Of a stretch of DNA of 64,000 bases, positions 1 through 8,532 are shown piece after piece. This DNA comes from a bacterium (GTDB lineage: Bacteria; Bacteroidota; Ignavibacteria; SZUA-365). The position numbers were made by a program, and so were the translations under genes. Position 1 is the stretch's first letter. Every line of letters begins with the position of its first letter. The stretch is from positions 222,882 to 286,881 of the forward strand of contig JAHLLD010000002.1 of assembly GCA_020444325.1 (NCBI GenBank), given 5' to 3'. Under the pieces are notes generated by a model. The model was given only the letters and a program-made list of their open reading frames with translations, was not told the DNA's origin and ran no database searches.

Positions 1-1812
1 GGCTTCAGTGCTGCGGAAATCAAACAGATTACTTCGCTGCTGCCTGCCTATGGTTCGGTCCGGGACCTGGCGGATGAAGGGAGTCCTGTACACCGCCAGG
101 TCGGTTCGGTGCTGCGGTCTCCATACGGGAAGGACTGGTCGCGTGCCGCATTCGCCATCCTGGAGTTCCCAAATCACTATGGTATCCATTCCGGGGGAGT
201 GATACTGGCTCCCGAGCGGATGACGCGATATACGGCGACTCAGATTGCGCCGAAAGGCGTGCGCATTACGCAGCAGGATATGTTTTCCATGGAAGACTGG
301 AGGCTGGAGAAGCTCGATATACTCTCCACACGCGGACTCGGGACATTTGAAGATACCATGCAGGAGGTACGCAGACGAACCGGGAAACTGCCGCCGGTGA
401 TGAATTACAAAATTGCGTGTGAGGACACGCGCACGAAAGACATCATGCGGCGGGGTGAAACCGTGGGCTGTTTCTATGTGGAATCTCCGGCCATGATTCA
501 GCTGCTGAAAAAACTTCGCACTGATACCTTTGAAATGCTTACTGCCGCGAGTTCCATCATTCGTCCCGGGGTCGCGCAGTCCGGCATGATGCAGGCCTTC
601 ATCGAGCGTTTCCACGACAGTTCAAAGATCAATCCCCCGCATCCAAAGATGGCGGAACTGCTTCGCAGTACCTACGGAGTCATGGTGTACCAGGAGGACG
701 TCATCAAGGTCGCACATTTCATCGGCAAGCTGAGTCTCGGTGAGGCGGATCTTTTGCGGCGGGCCATGTCGGGTAAAATGCGCTCGCACGAAGCCATGCG
801 GGCGTTGAAGGAAACATTTTTCAGGGGATGTATCCGGGAAGGGATTGCAGAGCCGATCGTGCAGGAAATCTGGCGGCAGATGGAATCCTTCGCGGGGTAT
901 TCCTTCTGCAAGGCGCATTCGGCCTCCTACGCCGTGCTTTCCTTCCAGGAGGCGTATCTCAAAGCGCATTACCCGGCACTGTTTCTCTGCAGCGTGCTCA
1001 ACAACCAGGGCGGCTATTATCGTCCGGAAGTATACGTGCAGGAGGCGCGGCGGCTCGGACTCCGTGTGCTGCTGCCCGATGTGAACGTGAGTGACGAACT
1101 GCATTACTGTCCCGACGACCGCAGCATTCAACTCGGGTTCCTGCATATCAAAGGACTCAGTGAACGGAGTCAGCTGAAAATCCTCGCTGAGCGGAGGGAG
1201 AACGGGAAGTTCACGGAATTCGACGATTTCCTCGCACGCTCCGGTGCGAGCTTTGAAGACGTCGGTATCCTCGTGCGCTGCGGTGCCTGCGACTGTTTCC
1301 AGGAAGATCGTCCCGCCCTCATGGTGCGCACGCGCCTGTATTTCAACCGGCAACGGCGCAACGACAATGCCCCCGCACTGCAGCTCCACTTCGATTCATT
1401 TGATGACGAACTCGAACAGCTCGAGTCATATTCTCCTTCACAGATCGCACAGATCGAGCTGGAAACCTTCACATACACTGTGTCGACGCATGTCCTTTCC
1501 CATTTCGCTGAAGAACTGCGCAACACGGTGAAAGCCGATGCGCTTGAACGCTTTGTCGGCCGTCGAGTGCAGGTGGGAGGCTGGATGATTGCAGCCAAGC
1601 TTACGCGCACACGCAAGGGAGAACGCATGATGTTCATCAATCTCGACGATTCGGTGGGACGTATCGACGTGGTGCTGTTCCCCCGGTGTTTTTCAGAATA
1701 CGCGCATCTGCTTCGCACTGCGGGACCGTTCATCATTTACGGGCGGGTGGCGAAGGAATATGACGTCATCAACATAGTCGCGGAACGTGTCACGCTGCTG
1801 AAGAAGGAATAA
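1..1812 (+). CDS. DNA polymerase III alpha subunit (DnaE family), 3' part, start outside window
   Basis: The reading frame is open from base 1, so this is the C-terminal ~603 residues of a DnaE-family polymerase. Visible family blocks are HSGGVILAPERM, YGVMVYQEDVIKVA, LSLGEADLLRRAMSGK and FAGYSFCKAHSASYAVLSFQ (palm/fingers and helix-hairpin-helix region), then a C-terminal OB fold (about VQVGGWMIAAKLTRTRKG to the end). The variant GCFYVESPAM and ASSIIRPGVAQSGMM, where replicative DnaE has GVFQLES and ALFRPGPLQSGM, resembles the shorter second DnaE copy of many Bacteroidota more than the main replicase. A role in translesion or error-prone synthesis is therefore possible but is inference. No imuA/imuB partner is in view. 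A 48-base gap separates it from the MFS gene. Confidence 0.93.
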   Translation, partial: GFSAAEIKQITSLLPAYGSVRDLADEGSPVHRQVGSVLRSPYGKDWSRAAFAILEFPNHYGIHSGGVILAPERMTRYTATQIAPKGVRITQQDMFSMEDWRLEKLDILSTRGLGTFEDTMQEVRRRTGKLPPVMNYKIACEDTRTKDIMRRGETVGCFYVESPAMIQLLKKLRTDTFEMLTAASSIIRPGVAQSGMMQAFIERFHDSSKINPPHPKMAELLRSTYGVMVYQEDVIKVAHFIGKLSLGEADLLRRAMSGKMRSHEAMRALKETFFRGCIREGIAEPIVQEIWRQMESFAGYSFCKAHSASYAVLSFQEAYLKAHYPALFLCSVLNNQGGYYRPEVYVQEARRLGLRVLLPDVNVSDELHYCPDDRSIQLGFLHIKGLSERSQLKILAERRENGKFTEFDDFLARSGASFEDVGILVRCGACDCFQEDRPALMVRTRLYFNRQRRNDNAPALQLHFDSFDDELEQLESYSPSQIAQIELETFTYTVSTHVLSHFAEELRNTVKADALERFVGRRVQVGGWMIAAKLTRTRKGERMMFINLDDSVGRIDVVLFPRCFSEYAHLLRTAGPFIIYGRVAKEYDVINIVAERVTLLKKE

Positions 1813-1860
1813 TATCGGCGCACAGGAAGCGAGTGGTCCGGGAATTGCCGATATTAGAAG

Positions 1861-3060
1861 ATGAATGACGATGCAGCACATTCGCAGACTGTGACCGGGG
1901 AAGAGCGCTTTCAGACAGGGAAAATTGTCATGATCTCCCTGGCGCATATGGTGCACGATGTGTATTCAAGCTTTCTTGCGCCACTGCTGCCGCTGCTGAT
2001 CGACAAACTGGGCATGTCGTACGGACTCGCCGCTTCCCTCAGTGTGGTACAGCGGCTGCCATCGCTGCTTAATCCCGTCGTCGGCGCACTGGCTGAGCGC
2101 ATGAGTGTGCGCTACTTTATTATCGTTTCACCGGGACTGACGGCGATCGTCATGAGCCTTATCGGTGCGGCACCGCATTACGCGGTACTGGTGTTCCTGC
2201 TGCTGATAATGGGAGTGAGCGCGACGCTGTTTCATGTCCCTTCACCCGTGATGATACGCCGGGTCGCCGGGAAACGCACCGGCAGGGGGATGAGCTATTA
2301 CATGCTCGGGGGGGAGTTTGCGCGGAGTATCGGTCCACTCGTCATTCTCGGGGCGGTATCGATCTGGGGACTGGAGGGCACATGGCGGCTCATGCCTTTC
2401 GGAATCGCCGCATCCGTGGTGCTGTATTTTCAATTCCATCGCATTCGCATTTCCGATCAATTTCGTGCCCGACGTGAGGGATTGCGCATCCGCGATACGT
2501 TCAGAGAGCATCGCCGTTTCCTCCTGCTCATGAGTGGTATGCTGCTGTTCCAGTCCCTGCTCAAATCCGCTCTGACAGCATTTTTACCGACGTTGATGAC
2601 TGAAGAAGGGGCTTCGGTATGGATGGGTGGTGGATACCTTTCCATCCTCCAGTTCGCCGGAGCTGCGGGGACGTTCATGGCAGGGGGATTTTCAGATCGC
2701 TTCGGACGGAAGCGCACGTTGCTGATATCCGCCGTTTCCGGTCCCGTCCTTCTCTGGATTTTCCTCTTTCTGGATGGTGCCCCCGGTATCGCCGCACTGG
2801 TGCTTCTCGGACTCGCAATCTTCGCACCCATGCCTGTAATGCTGGCGCTCGTGCAGGATCAGGATGCAGAGCGTCCGGTCTTTCTCAATGGCGTGTATAT
2901 GGGACTGAGCTTTCTGCTCGGCGCCGTCGGTGTTCAGCTCGTAGGCGCCGCGGGCGATATCCTCGGCCTGCGCACCACCTTCAATGTCACAGCGTTCCTT
3001 GCCCTGCTATCCATTCCCTGCATTCTCATGCTCAATGAACGTCCAAAACAGTCTCATTGA
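1861..3060 (+). CDS. MFS transporter, fosmidomycin-resistance (Fsr)-like
   Basis: Encodes 399 residues with about 12 hydrophobic segments, a normal MFS length. The N-terminal segment AHMVHDVYSSFLAPLLPLLI and the motif-A-like loop GGFSDRFGRKRTLL between the halves are typical of the Fsr/YfnC branch of proton-coupled drug exporters. Substrate cannot be predicted; family members export fosmidomycin and other small compounds across the inner membrane. AGAAG lies immediately before the ATG. The gene follows the polymerase on the same strand with a short gap and may be cotranscribed with it, though no functional link is evident. Confidence 0.85.
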   Translation: MNDDAAHSQTVTGEERFQTGKIVMISLAHMVHDVYSSFLAPLLPLLIDKLGMSYGLAASLSVVQRLPSLLNPVVGALAERMSVRYFIIVSPGLTAIVMSLIGAAPHYAVLVFLLLIMGVSATLFHVPSPVMIRRVAGKRTGRGMSYYMLGGEFARSIGPLVILGAVSIWGLEGTWRLMPFGIAASVVLYFQFHRIRISDQFRARREGLRIRDTFREHRRFLLLMSGMLLFQSLLKSALTAFLPTLMTEEGASVWMGGGYLSILQFAGAAGTFMAGGFSDRFGRKRTLLISAVSGPVLLWIFLFLDGAPGIAALVLLGLAIFAPMPVMLALVQDQDAERPVFLNGVYMGLSFLLGAVGVQLVGAAGDILGLRTTFNVTAFLALLSIPCILMLNERPKQSH

Positions 3061-3100
3061 CCGCGCATCCACTCATTTTTGACCGCGCGTCCACTCCTTT
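3059..3100. repeat. Two-copy direct repeat, about 20 bp
   Basis: GACCGCGCATCCACTC at 3059-3074 recurs as GACCGCGCGTCCACTC at 3081-3096, each followed by a T-rich tail. The first copy overlaps the MFS stop codon. It sits directly before the 20-bp tandem array at 3110. Confidence 0.6.
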
Positions 3101-3109
3101 GGCCCAGAT

Positions 3110-3169
3110 GACTGCTCAGTTCTGCAGGTGACCGAGCAGTTCTGCTGGTGACCGAGAAGTTCTGCAGGT
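3110..3169. repeat. Tandem repeat, 20 bp x 3
   Basis: Three head-to-tail units at 3110-3129, 3130-3149 and 3150-3169 share the core GAGCAGTTCTGCAGGTGAC with one to three changes each. There are no unique spacers, so this is not a CRISPR array. It lies in the convergent space between the MFS gene and the beta-barrel gene, just outside the terminator hairpin. Confidence 0.75.
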
Positions 3170-3175
3170 GACTGT

Positions 3176-3204
3176 AAAAAAAATCACGCGCGAACGCGTG
3201 ATTT
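3176..3204 (-). terminator. Rho-independent terminator
   Basis: Perfect 10-bp stem AAATCACGCG (3181-3190) / CGCGTGATTT (3195-3204) with a CGAA loop. On the reverse strand the stem is followed by a run of T (complement of 3176-3183). It lies 26 bases past the stop codon of the reverse-strand beta-barrel gene. Confidence 0.85.
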
Positions 3205-3229
3205 CCGGGGAAAAGATCTGCAGATGGGA

Positions 3230-3895
3230 TCAAATCATGACCTGGAAGCCGAACAGCAGCTCAATATCATATTCATCCATCGTGACATCGCGATCCGGCA
3301 GGGCCGGCACCTCATACTCGCCTGTGCGCCAGGCACGCATGTAGCGGAGACTGGCGTCGAACACGAGGTGACGTGTCATGAAATATCCGATTCCCGCTCC
3401 GGCGTGCACCGCGACCCCTCGTGCGGACGTGCTGGCAGGCAGTTGTGTGAGTGTGCGGCTGCTTTCTTCCGTCTCACCATAATAGTGTGAGTAGCCCACG
3501 GATACTTCCGGGTAGAGGTACCAGCGATGTGTCAGTAGCTGATACCAGCGGAAGAGGGGACCGATGAAAAGCCTGCGCTCATGCGACTCCATCCGGTAGG
3601 CATCCGGGTTGGGTGAGGGACGCAGTTCCCCGCTGTTCTGGCGCCAGTTGAGCTCCACGCCCACGAGAAAGCTCCTCGCCGCGAAATATCCATTGCGGGT
3701 GGAGAGCTGAATCTGTTCGCTATCCCATTCCGACCCGGACTTCCCGACCTGCTGGGAAATGTCGGTATTCGAGCCCCCATTGCTGTAAAACCCGCTGACG
3801 CTGTAGGCCATGCGATAGAATCTCATCATGCCCTGGGACTGTGCGAATGCGGGGAGACTGAGAAGCAGAAGTGCGATGCATGCTGCGGTTCTCAT
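3230..3895 (-). CDS. Outer-membrane beta-barrel protein, porin-like
   Basis: 221 residues. A signal peptide (about residues 1-18, ending LPAFA|QS) precedes alternating aromatic/polar strands that end in a terminal strand IELLFGFQVMI, the pattern of small 8-stranded OmpA/OmpW-like barrels. Blocks such as YLYPEVSVGYSHYYG, VHAGAGIGYFMTRHLVFDASL and YDIELLFGFQ are typical strands. A strong GAGGAGG lies about 4 bases before the ATG. It is monocistronic, with its own terminator at 3176-3204. Ligand and role are unknown. Confidence 0.75.
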   Translation of the reverse strand: MRTAACIALLLLSLPAFAQSQGMMRFYRMAYSVSGFYSNGGSNTDISQQVGKSGSEWDSEQIQLSTRNGYFAARSFLVGVELNWRQNSGELRPSPNPDAYRMESHERRLFIGPLFRWYQLLTHRWYLYPEVSVGYSHYYGETEESSRTLTQLPASTSARGVAVHAGAGIGYFMTRHLVFDASLRYMRAWRTGEYEVPALPDRDVTMDEYDIELLFGFQVMI

Positions 3896-4058
3896 GCGTC
3901 CTCCTCATATATGATACGGAGTCAGGCTGTGTACTGCTGCCAGAGTGATCAATGCGCAAAGTACAGAGGTGACGCTACATCCGCAACCGCCGACTGCTGG
4001 CAATCAACACGCGAGGGGTTGTGTGCTGCTTGCACGAGTGCACGGTTTTTTCGGATGC

Positions 4059-4664
4059 TCAGTCCTTGATGCTGCAGCCAATCGCCTTGGTGGATGCCAC
4101 GGCAGGTTTGTCACCTGCAAGAAGCGCGTCAACGGCAGAAGCGACATAACGTTCATCTGCAGCATCCGCATCCTTGTAATTGTTGTCGATGGCGCCGATA
4201 TAGCGCACGATGAGATCGCTGCTCTGCTTCTGCAGGACGAAGACATGCGGTGTGCGTGTTGCCCCGTATTTCGGGTACACATGCTGTCCATCATCGAACA
4301 GGTAGGGGAAAGGGAAGTCTTTCTGTTTCGCGCGCTCCACCATGGCATCGAATGAATCCGCCGGCTGTATCTCCGGATCGTTGGGATTGATGGCGATGAC
4401 CGGGTAGCCGAGGGGACGATATTTCTCGTCAAGTGCGATGATGCGGTCTTCATAGGCAACGGAATACGGACAGTGGTTGCAGGTGAAAATCACGATGAAG
4501 CCCTTGGCATCCGGGTAGTCGGCCATCGAGACCATACTGCCATCGATATTTTTCAGGGAAAAATCCGCAGCTTTGTCACCGACTTCATATCCCCCGGCCA
4601 GGGCCTGCGCGGTGAACAGCAGTGCAAAAAGCATCATCGCCGGTATGGTTCTGTATATGTTCAT
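4059..4664 (-). CDS. Thioredoxin-like (AhpC/TSA-type) exported protein
   Basis: 201 residues from ATG 4664. Signal peptide about residues 1-22 (MNIYRTIPAMMLFALLFTAQ, then ALA), then the redoxin fold: VGDKAADFSLKNIDG, the CxxC site TCNHCPYS (C62, C65), NPNDPEI, and ATRTPHVFVL with the cis-proline. Such proteins are periplasmic peroxiredoxin/thioredoxin-like reductants. The ATG overlaps the stop of the upstream TlpA-like gene (ATGA, 4661-4664), so the two are translationally coupled. A longer open frame upstream of 4664 lacks a signal peptide and overlaps the partner gene, so it is not used. The exact redox partner is unknown. Confidence 0.85.
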   Translation of the reverse strand: MNIYRTIPAMMLFALLFTAQALAGGYEVGDKAADFSLKNIDGSMVSMADYPDAKGFIVIFTCNHCPYSVAYEDRIIALDEKYRPLGYPVIAINPNDPEIQPADSFDAMVERAKQKDFPFPYLFDDGQHVYPKYGATRTPHVFVLQKQSSDLIVRYIGAIDNNYKDADAADERYVASAVDALLAGDKPAVASTKAIGCSIKD

Positions 4665-5191
4665 GGGAGTGACTCCACTAAAGATTGTACAAGTGTAAAG
4701 AGTTCTTTGCGTGTAAAGGATTGTTCGCGGAATTCCCTGATACCGGGACCGAGAATCAATGTGGCGGGAATGGCACCGCTCCACTCGGGTGAAACGCGAT
4801 CTATCCAGCTGTTCGCGTCCGGGTCGTCGAGCACAACGACGCTGCTGTGTATGTCCTTTTTTTCGAGAAAGGGAAGCAGTCGTTTTTCGAGTTGCTTCGG
4901 GAAGTCGAGGCTGACGAGAAGGACGCGTACCTGCCCAGAGGGATACCGGGATCGGAGTTCCTCGAAATAGGGTAGTTCGGCCACGCAGGGTGCGCACCAT
5001 GTCGCCCAGAAATTGATGACCAGAATTCCTTCATCCGGTGCCTGCAGCTCAGGAAGGATGGTATCAAAGCCCTCATACACCGGGATATTCCTGCCATCAG
5101 GATCGAGGTAGGAGGCGGGGTCGCCGGAACTGGATTGTGACCAGGCGTTGGCTGTGAGAAACAGGAGGAAAACGGCGAAATACGGCCGCAT
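4661..5191 (-). CDS. TlpA/ResA-family periplasmic thioredoxin
   Basis: 176 residues from ATG 5191, chosen because AAAGGA lies about 6 bases upstream and it begins a signal peptide (MRPYFAVFLLFLTANAWSQ). The catalytic site is FWATWCAPC (C66, C69), followed by the TlpA/ResA pattern of a charged helix and IPATLILGPG with the cis-proline. It is probably a periplasmic disulfide reductase, for example in cytochrome c maturation, though no ccm/res genes are nearby. It overlaps the downstream redoxin by four bases; together they form a two-gene redox unit. Confidence 0.85.
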   Translation of the reverse strand: MRPYFAVFLLFLTANAWSQSSSGDPASYLDPDGRNIPVYEGFDTILPELQAPDEGILVINFWATWCAPCVAELPYFEELRSRYPSGQVRVLLVSLDFPKQLEKRLLPFLEKKDIHSSVVVLDDPDANSWIDRVSPEWSGAIPATLILGPGIREFREQSFTRKELFTLVQSLVESLP

Positions 5192-5281
5192 GCAGAATCC
5201 TTTCAATTTCAAATAAAAAGGGTACTGCATACAACAGTGCAGGAGGGACGAATGTTCCGGGAGTGTCCGCGGGAAATGGAA

Positions 5282-6028
5282 TCAGGGTACGTGCAAAGTG
5301 CGTTTGAACCGCCCCTCCGGTGTGTGGAGCAACAGGGTGTAGCTCCCTGTTGGGACCTTGGCGCAGTCGACAATGAAATCATGTTTCCCGGCTTCAAGGC
5401 GGGACGCCGCCATGACGCGGAGAAGGGTGAGTCCTTTACCGTCGATCACGGAGATCGCGGTCACACCACCTTCCTCCAGCTCCACAGTAGCGCGGAAAAT
5501 CTTTCCACGATTTTCCTGCAGCTGTTCGAGCGTGAAAGAACGAAGCATGGATCCGGCAGGAACGCTTATGATGCGCGAGTACTGGACGCTGCCGTCTTCA
5601 CCACGGATGCGGAGCATATAGCGCACGTCTTCGGGCGGTGCGTTGCGGTCTGTATAATAGTATGTCTGTTCCATGGTGCTGCTGCCGAAACCGGGGACGA
5701 AGGTCAGCTTCTCCCAGCCGTGACTGAGCGAAGATGCGCGCTGCACCTCGAAACCCTGATTCCCGATTTCACGGCTTGTCATCCATTCCAGCTGCACATG
5801 GCGTCCCTCTCGTCTGCCTGAGAATTCCCCGACTATCACGCGTACGGGCGTACGCAATCCGGTGATGTCCCAGTGTTCCCGGATGGTCTTGTTTGCCCGG
5901 ACTGCGCCTGCGACATGGTGTCCGGCCGCAAGGGCGAACTGCTGCTGTTCCGCCGGTGGTCCCAGCAATGTGAGCAGCAGGAATGCCGTGCCGCTGGCGA
6001 GTATGATGATCTTACCTTTCGCTCTCAT
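5282..6028 (-). CDS. Secreted protein with T9SS-like C-terminal domain
   Basis: 248 residues. N-terminal hydrophobic signal/anchor (about 7-25). The block VQLEWMTSREIGNQGFEVQR is the fibronectin-like motif that commonly precedes a Por secretion (T9SS) sorting domain in Bacteroidota exported proteins. The last ~75 residues (VELEEGGVTAISVIDGKG to the end, with VPTGSYTLLLHTPEG) resemble the type A sorting beta-sandwich. It is short, so most of the protein is this C-terminal module. Function unknown; probably surface-associated. It reads away from the sulfur operon, which starts 228 bases upstream on the other strand. Confidence 0.7.
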   Translation of the reverse strand: MRAKGKIIILASGTAFLLLTLLGPPAEQQQFALAAGHHVAGAVRANKTIREHWDITGLRTPVRVIVGEFSGRREGRHVQLEWMTSREIGNQGFEVQRASSLSHGWEKLTFVPGFGSSTMEQTYYYTDRNAPPEDVRYMLRIRGEDGSVQYSRIISVPAGSMLRSFTLEQLQENRGKIFRATVELEEGGVTAISVIDGKGLTLLRVMAASRLEAGKHDFIVDCAKVPTGSYTLLLHTPEGRFKRTLHVP

Positions 6029-6256
6029 AAGGATTGACCCTGTGTTTCAACCTTGACCGTAGTCATGTGTGATGTATTTTCACGAATGCAATCTACGATG
6101 CGCTTTCCTTCATGGAGCTTACATGGGGATTACATTTTCGAAAGGAAATTCTGCAAAAATAATCCAGTTTATTGAATCCTTTTGTGCGAGCTCCGCATCC
6201 GACATTTAACCTGAAATGCAAAACACCACCCACCCTCACCACCTTCCGGAGAGCGC

Positions 6257-7486
6257 ATGAAACAGCTTGTAATCCTCGGCGCCGGTACCGCTGGCACCAT
6301 GATGCTCAATAAAATGCACGAAATGCTCGATGGTGCCCAGTGGCAGATCACCATCGTTGACCAGTTCGAGACCCATTATTATCAGCCCGGATTCCTGTTC
6401 ATCCCATTTGGGATTTACACGCGGAAGGATGTCATCAAGCCCAAACGGGATTTCTTTCCGTCTGGCGTCAAGGTTGTGATGTCCGAAATTGAGCGAATCG
6501 AACGGGAACAGAACCGGGTATTGCTCAAAAACAACGCTGTTCTCTCATACGATTTACTGATTGTAGCGACAGGAGCGAAAGTTGTACCCGAGGAAATCGA
6601 AGGGATGAAGGAGGAATTGTGGTACAAGCAGATATTCGATTTCTACACCATTGAAGGGGCCTGCGCGCTGGGTGAGTTTTTCCGGCATTGGGAGGGTGGC
6701 AAACTGGTACTGAATGTTGCAGAAATGCCGATCAAATGTCCTGTTGCGCCGCTGGAATTTGTTTTTCTTGCCGATTGGTGGTTTACGGAACGGGGAATCA
6801 GGGATAAAGTCGATATCCACTACGTGACCCCGCTTCCGGGTGCGTTTACCAAACCACGGGCATCCGCGATTCTCGGAGATTTCCTGGACAAGAAAAACAT
6901 TGGCCTGACCTCGGAGTTCAATATTGGAAGAGTGGACAACGAGAATCACAGCATCGTGTCATGGGATGAGCAGGAGGTCCCGTTTGATGTACTCGTTACG
7001 ATCCCTACGAATATGGGGGATCCCATGGTTGCCCGCTCCGAAATGGGAAATGAATTCAATTTTATTCCAACGAACAACTACACCCTGCAGTCGGAGGCGG
7101 CGGAGAATATCTTTGTGATCGGTGATGCAACCGATCTGCCCAGCTCGAAGGCGGGATCTGTTGCCCACTTCCAGGCAGATATCCTGACAGAGAATATTCT
7201 GAGCTATATCGAGGGCAGGCCTCTCCTCGGACGTTTTGACGGGCATGCCAACTGCTTCATTGAATCGGGCTTTGGGAAAGGAATTCTTATCGATTTCAAT
7301 TACGACACGGAACCCCTGCCCGGGAAGTTTCCGCTTCCTGGTATCGGACCGTTCTCGCTCCTGGAGGAGACGGAAATGAATCACTATGGAAAAATCATGT
7401 TCCGCTGGATGTACTGGAATTTCCTGTTGCGCGGAAAGGAGCTTCCCATAGAATCCCACATGTCCATGGCAGGCAAGAGGATGTGA
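6257..7486 (+). CDS. sqr: Sulfide:quinone oxidoreductase (SQR-like flavoprotein)
   Basis: 409 residues, a standard SQR length. The FAD-binding site is VILGAGTAGT (residues 5-14), with a second dinucleotide-site motif VATGAK (103-108) and FVIGDATDLP (286-294). Two cysteines, C161 in PIKCPVAP and C333 in NCFIESG, are 172 residues apart, the same spacing as the catalytic pair of characterised SQRs, so sulfide oxidation to sulfane sulfur with quinone reduction is likely. The C-terminus (WMYWNFLLRGKELP) is amphipathic, as in membrane-bound SQRs. It heads an operon with DUF1641, DsrC/TusE-like and DsrE2 genes; the next gene starts one base after the stop. Confidence 0.87.
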   Translation: MKQLVILGAGTAGTMMLNKMHEMLDGAQWQITIVDQFETHYYQPGFLFIPFGIYTRKDVIKPKRDFFPSGVKVVMSEIERIEREQNRVLLKNNAVLSYDLLIVATGAKVVPEEIEGMKEELWYKQIFDFYTIEGACALGEFFRHWEGGKLVLNVAEMPIKCPVAPLEFVFLADWWFTERGIRDKVDIHYVTPLPGAFTKPRASAILGDFLDKKNIGLTSEFNIGRVDNENHSIVSWDEQEVPFDVLVTIPTNMGDPMVARSEMGNEFNFIPTNNYTLQSEAAENIFVIGDATDLPSSKAGSVAHFQADILTENILSYIEGRPLLGRFDGHANCFIESGFGKGILIDFNYDTEPLPGKFPLPGIGPFSLLEETEMNHYGKIMFRWMYWNFLLRGKELPIESHMSMAGKRM

Positions 7487-7487
7487 C

Positions 7488-8189
7488 ATGAACGAAATAA
7501 AACTGCAGGAACAGATCGATGAGATTAACTCCAAGCTTGATATCGTCATCACCGAACTCGCGCATCAGCAGCGGCATCGTCGGGAGATGGAGGACCTGAA
7601 GGATGATCTGATGCGGGTCGGCAGGGATCTCTACAAGAGCACGGTGGAGGAACTCGAGGAGATTCACGACGAGGTCAGTACCGGAGATATGGCGCATCTC
7701 GGTAAAAAACTGCTTCGGAATGTGAACAACATCACCCGGTCTTTCGAGCAACTCGAAAGTGTGAAAGGTTTTGTTGAAGATTTCGCTCCCGTTTCCCGCC
7801 AGCTTTCGATTGACCTCATGCGCCGACTGCATGAGATGGATCAGAAGGGGTACTTCGAATTCTTGCGTGAATTGTCTCGCATGACGGATACCGTCGTCAC
7901 AAGCTTTTCTGCCGAGGACGTCAAACAACTCGGGGACAACATCGTGACCATTCTGAATACGATCAAAAGTTTGACCCAACCGGACATGCTGCAGGCCGTG
8001 AACAATGCGCTTGTGGTTTACAAAAAGCTGGACATCACGATTGATGAGAAAGTATCTCTCACAACTCTTGTGCGTGAAATCAATTCCCCTGAAGTCAAGC
8101 GGGGTATTGCATTCATGCTGGAGTTTCTCAAGAACCTCGCAAACACGCCGCATGACCCAGCGGCAAACCCGCCCACCACATTAACATAA
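7488..8189 (+). CDS. DUF1641 protein, SQR partner
   Basis: 233 residues, soluble, with an N-terminal coiled coil (EQIDEINSKLDIVITELAHQ) and the DUF1641 region near the C-terminus (SLTQPDMLQAVNNALVVYKK, then LVREINSPEVKRGIAFMLEF). DUF1641 proteins are repeatedly encoded next to SQR-type flavoproteins and formate dehydrogenases; their biochemical role is unsettled. The one-base gap to sqr implies tight coupling. A plausible role is an SQR accessory or docking protein, which is inference from context. Confidence 0.8.
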   Translation: MNEIKLQEQIDEINSKLDIVITELAHQQRHRREMEDLKDDLMRVGRDLYKSTVEELEEIHDEVSTGDMAHLGKKLLRNVNNITRSFEQLESVKGFVEDFAPVSRQLSIDLMRRLHEMDQKGYFEFLRELSRMTDTVVTSFSAEDVKQLGDNIVTILNTIKSLTQPDMLQAVNNALVVYKKLDITIDEKVSLTTLVREINSPEVKRGIAFMLEFLKNLANTPHDPAANPPTTLT

Positions 8190-8198
8190 GGAGCACAC

Positions 8199-8516
8199 AT
8201 GGAGACTCGTGATCTGGCCGGAAAGTCGATAGCTTTCGATGATGATGGCCACATTGCAAATCGGGAGGACTGGGATAAAGACGTCGCACAGGCGCTAGCG
8301 GAAGAGGAGGGTGTCGGGAACCTGACGGATCGCCACTGGATCGTCATTGACTTCATGCGCCAGGAGTTCGAGGCTAAGGGGGATGCCCCTTCGATTCGAA
8401 AGCTGACAAAGGAAAGCGGTGTCAATACCAAGGAGCTGTACCAGCTTTTTCCGAAAGGACCAGCGAAAAAAGCCGCGAAGATAGCTGGCTTGCCGAAACC
8501 GAAGGGCTGCATCTAA
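8199..8516 (+). CDS. DsrC/TusE-family sulfur carrier with a single cysteine
   Basis: 105 residues, standard DsrC/TusE length. Family blocks: HWIVIDFMRQEF, APSIRKLTK, LYQLFPKGPAKKAAKIAG and the C-terminal arm LPKPKGCI. The penultimate cysteine (C104, the sulfur-carrying CysB) is present. The position of the second DsrC cysteine, 11 residues earlier, is alanine (A93). By family knowledge this is the TusE-like form that relays persulfide sulfur but cannot form the DsrC trisulfide. With SQR upstream and DsrE2 downstream, it probably carries sulfane sulfur derived from sulfide. No dsrAB genes are in the window. Confidence 0.88.
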   Translation: METRDLAGKSIAFDDDGHIANREDWDKDVAQALAEEEGVGNLTDRHWIVIDFMRQEFEAKGDAPSIRKLTKESGVNTKELYQLFPKGPAKKAAKIAGLPKPKGCI

Positions 8517-8532
8517 CTTAACAGGAGAAATT

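Noticed and set aside
1..1812. Assignment as the main replicative dnaE
   Set aside because: Several blocks deviate from the replicase consensus; without the N-terminus I only assign the family.
3110..3169. CRISPR array
   Set aside because: The units abut directly without unique spacers, only three copies, and no cas genes in the window.
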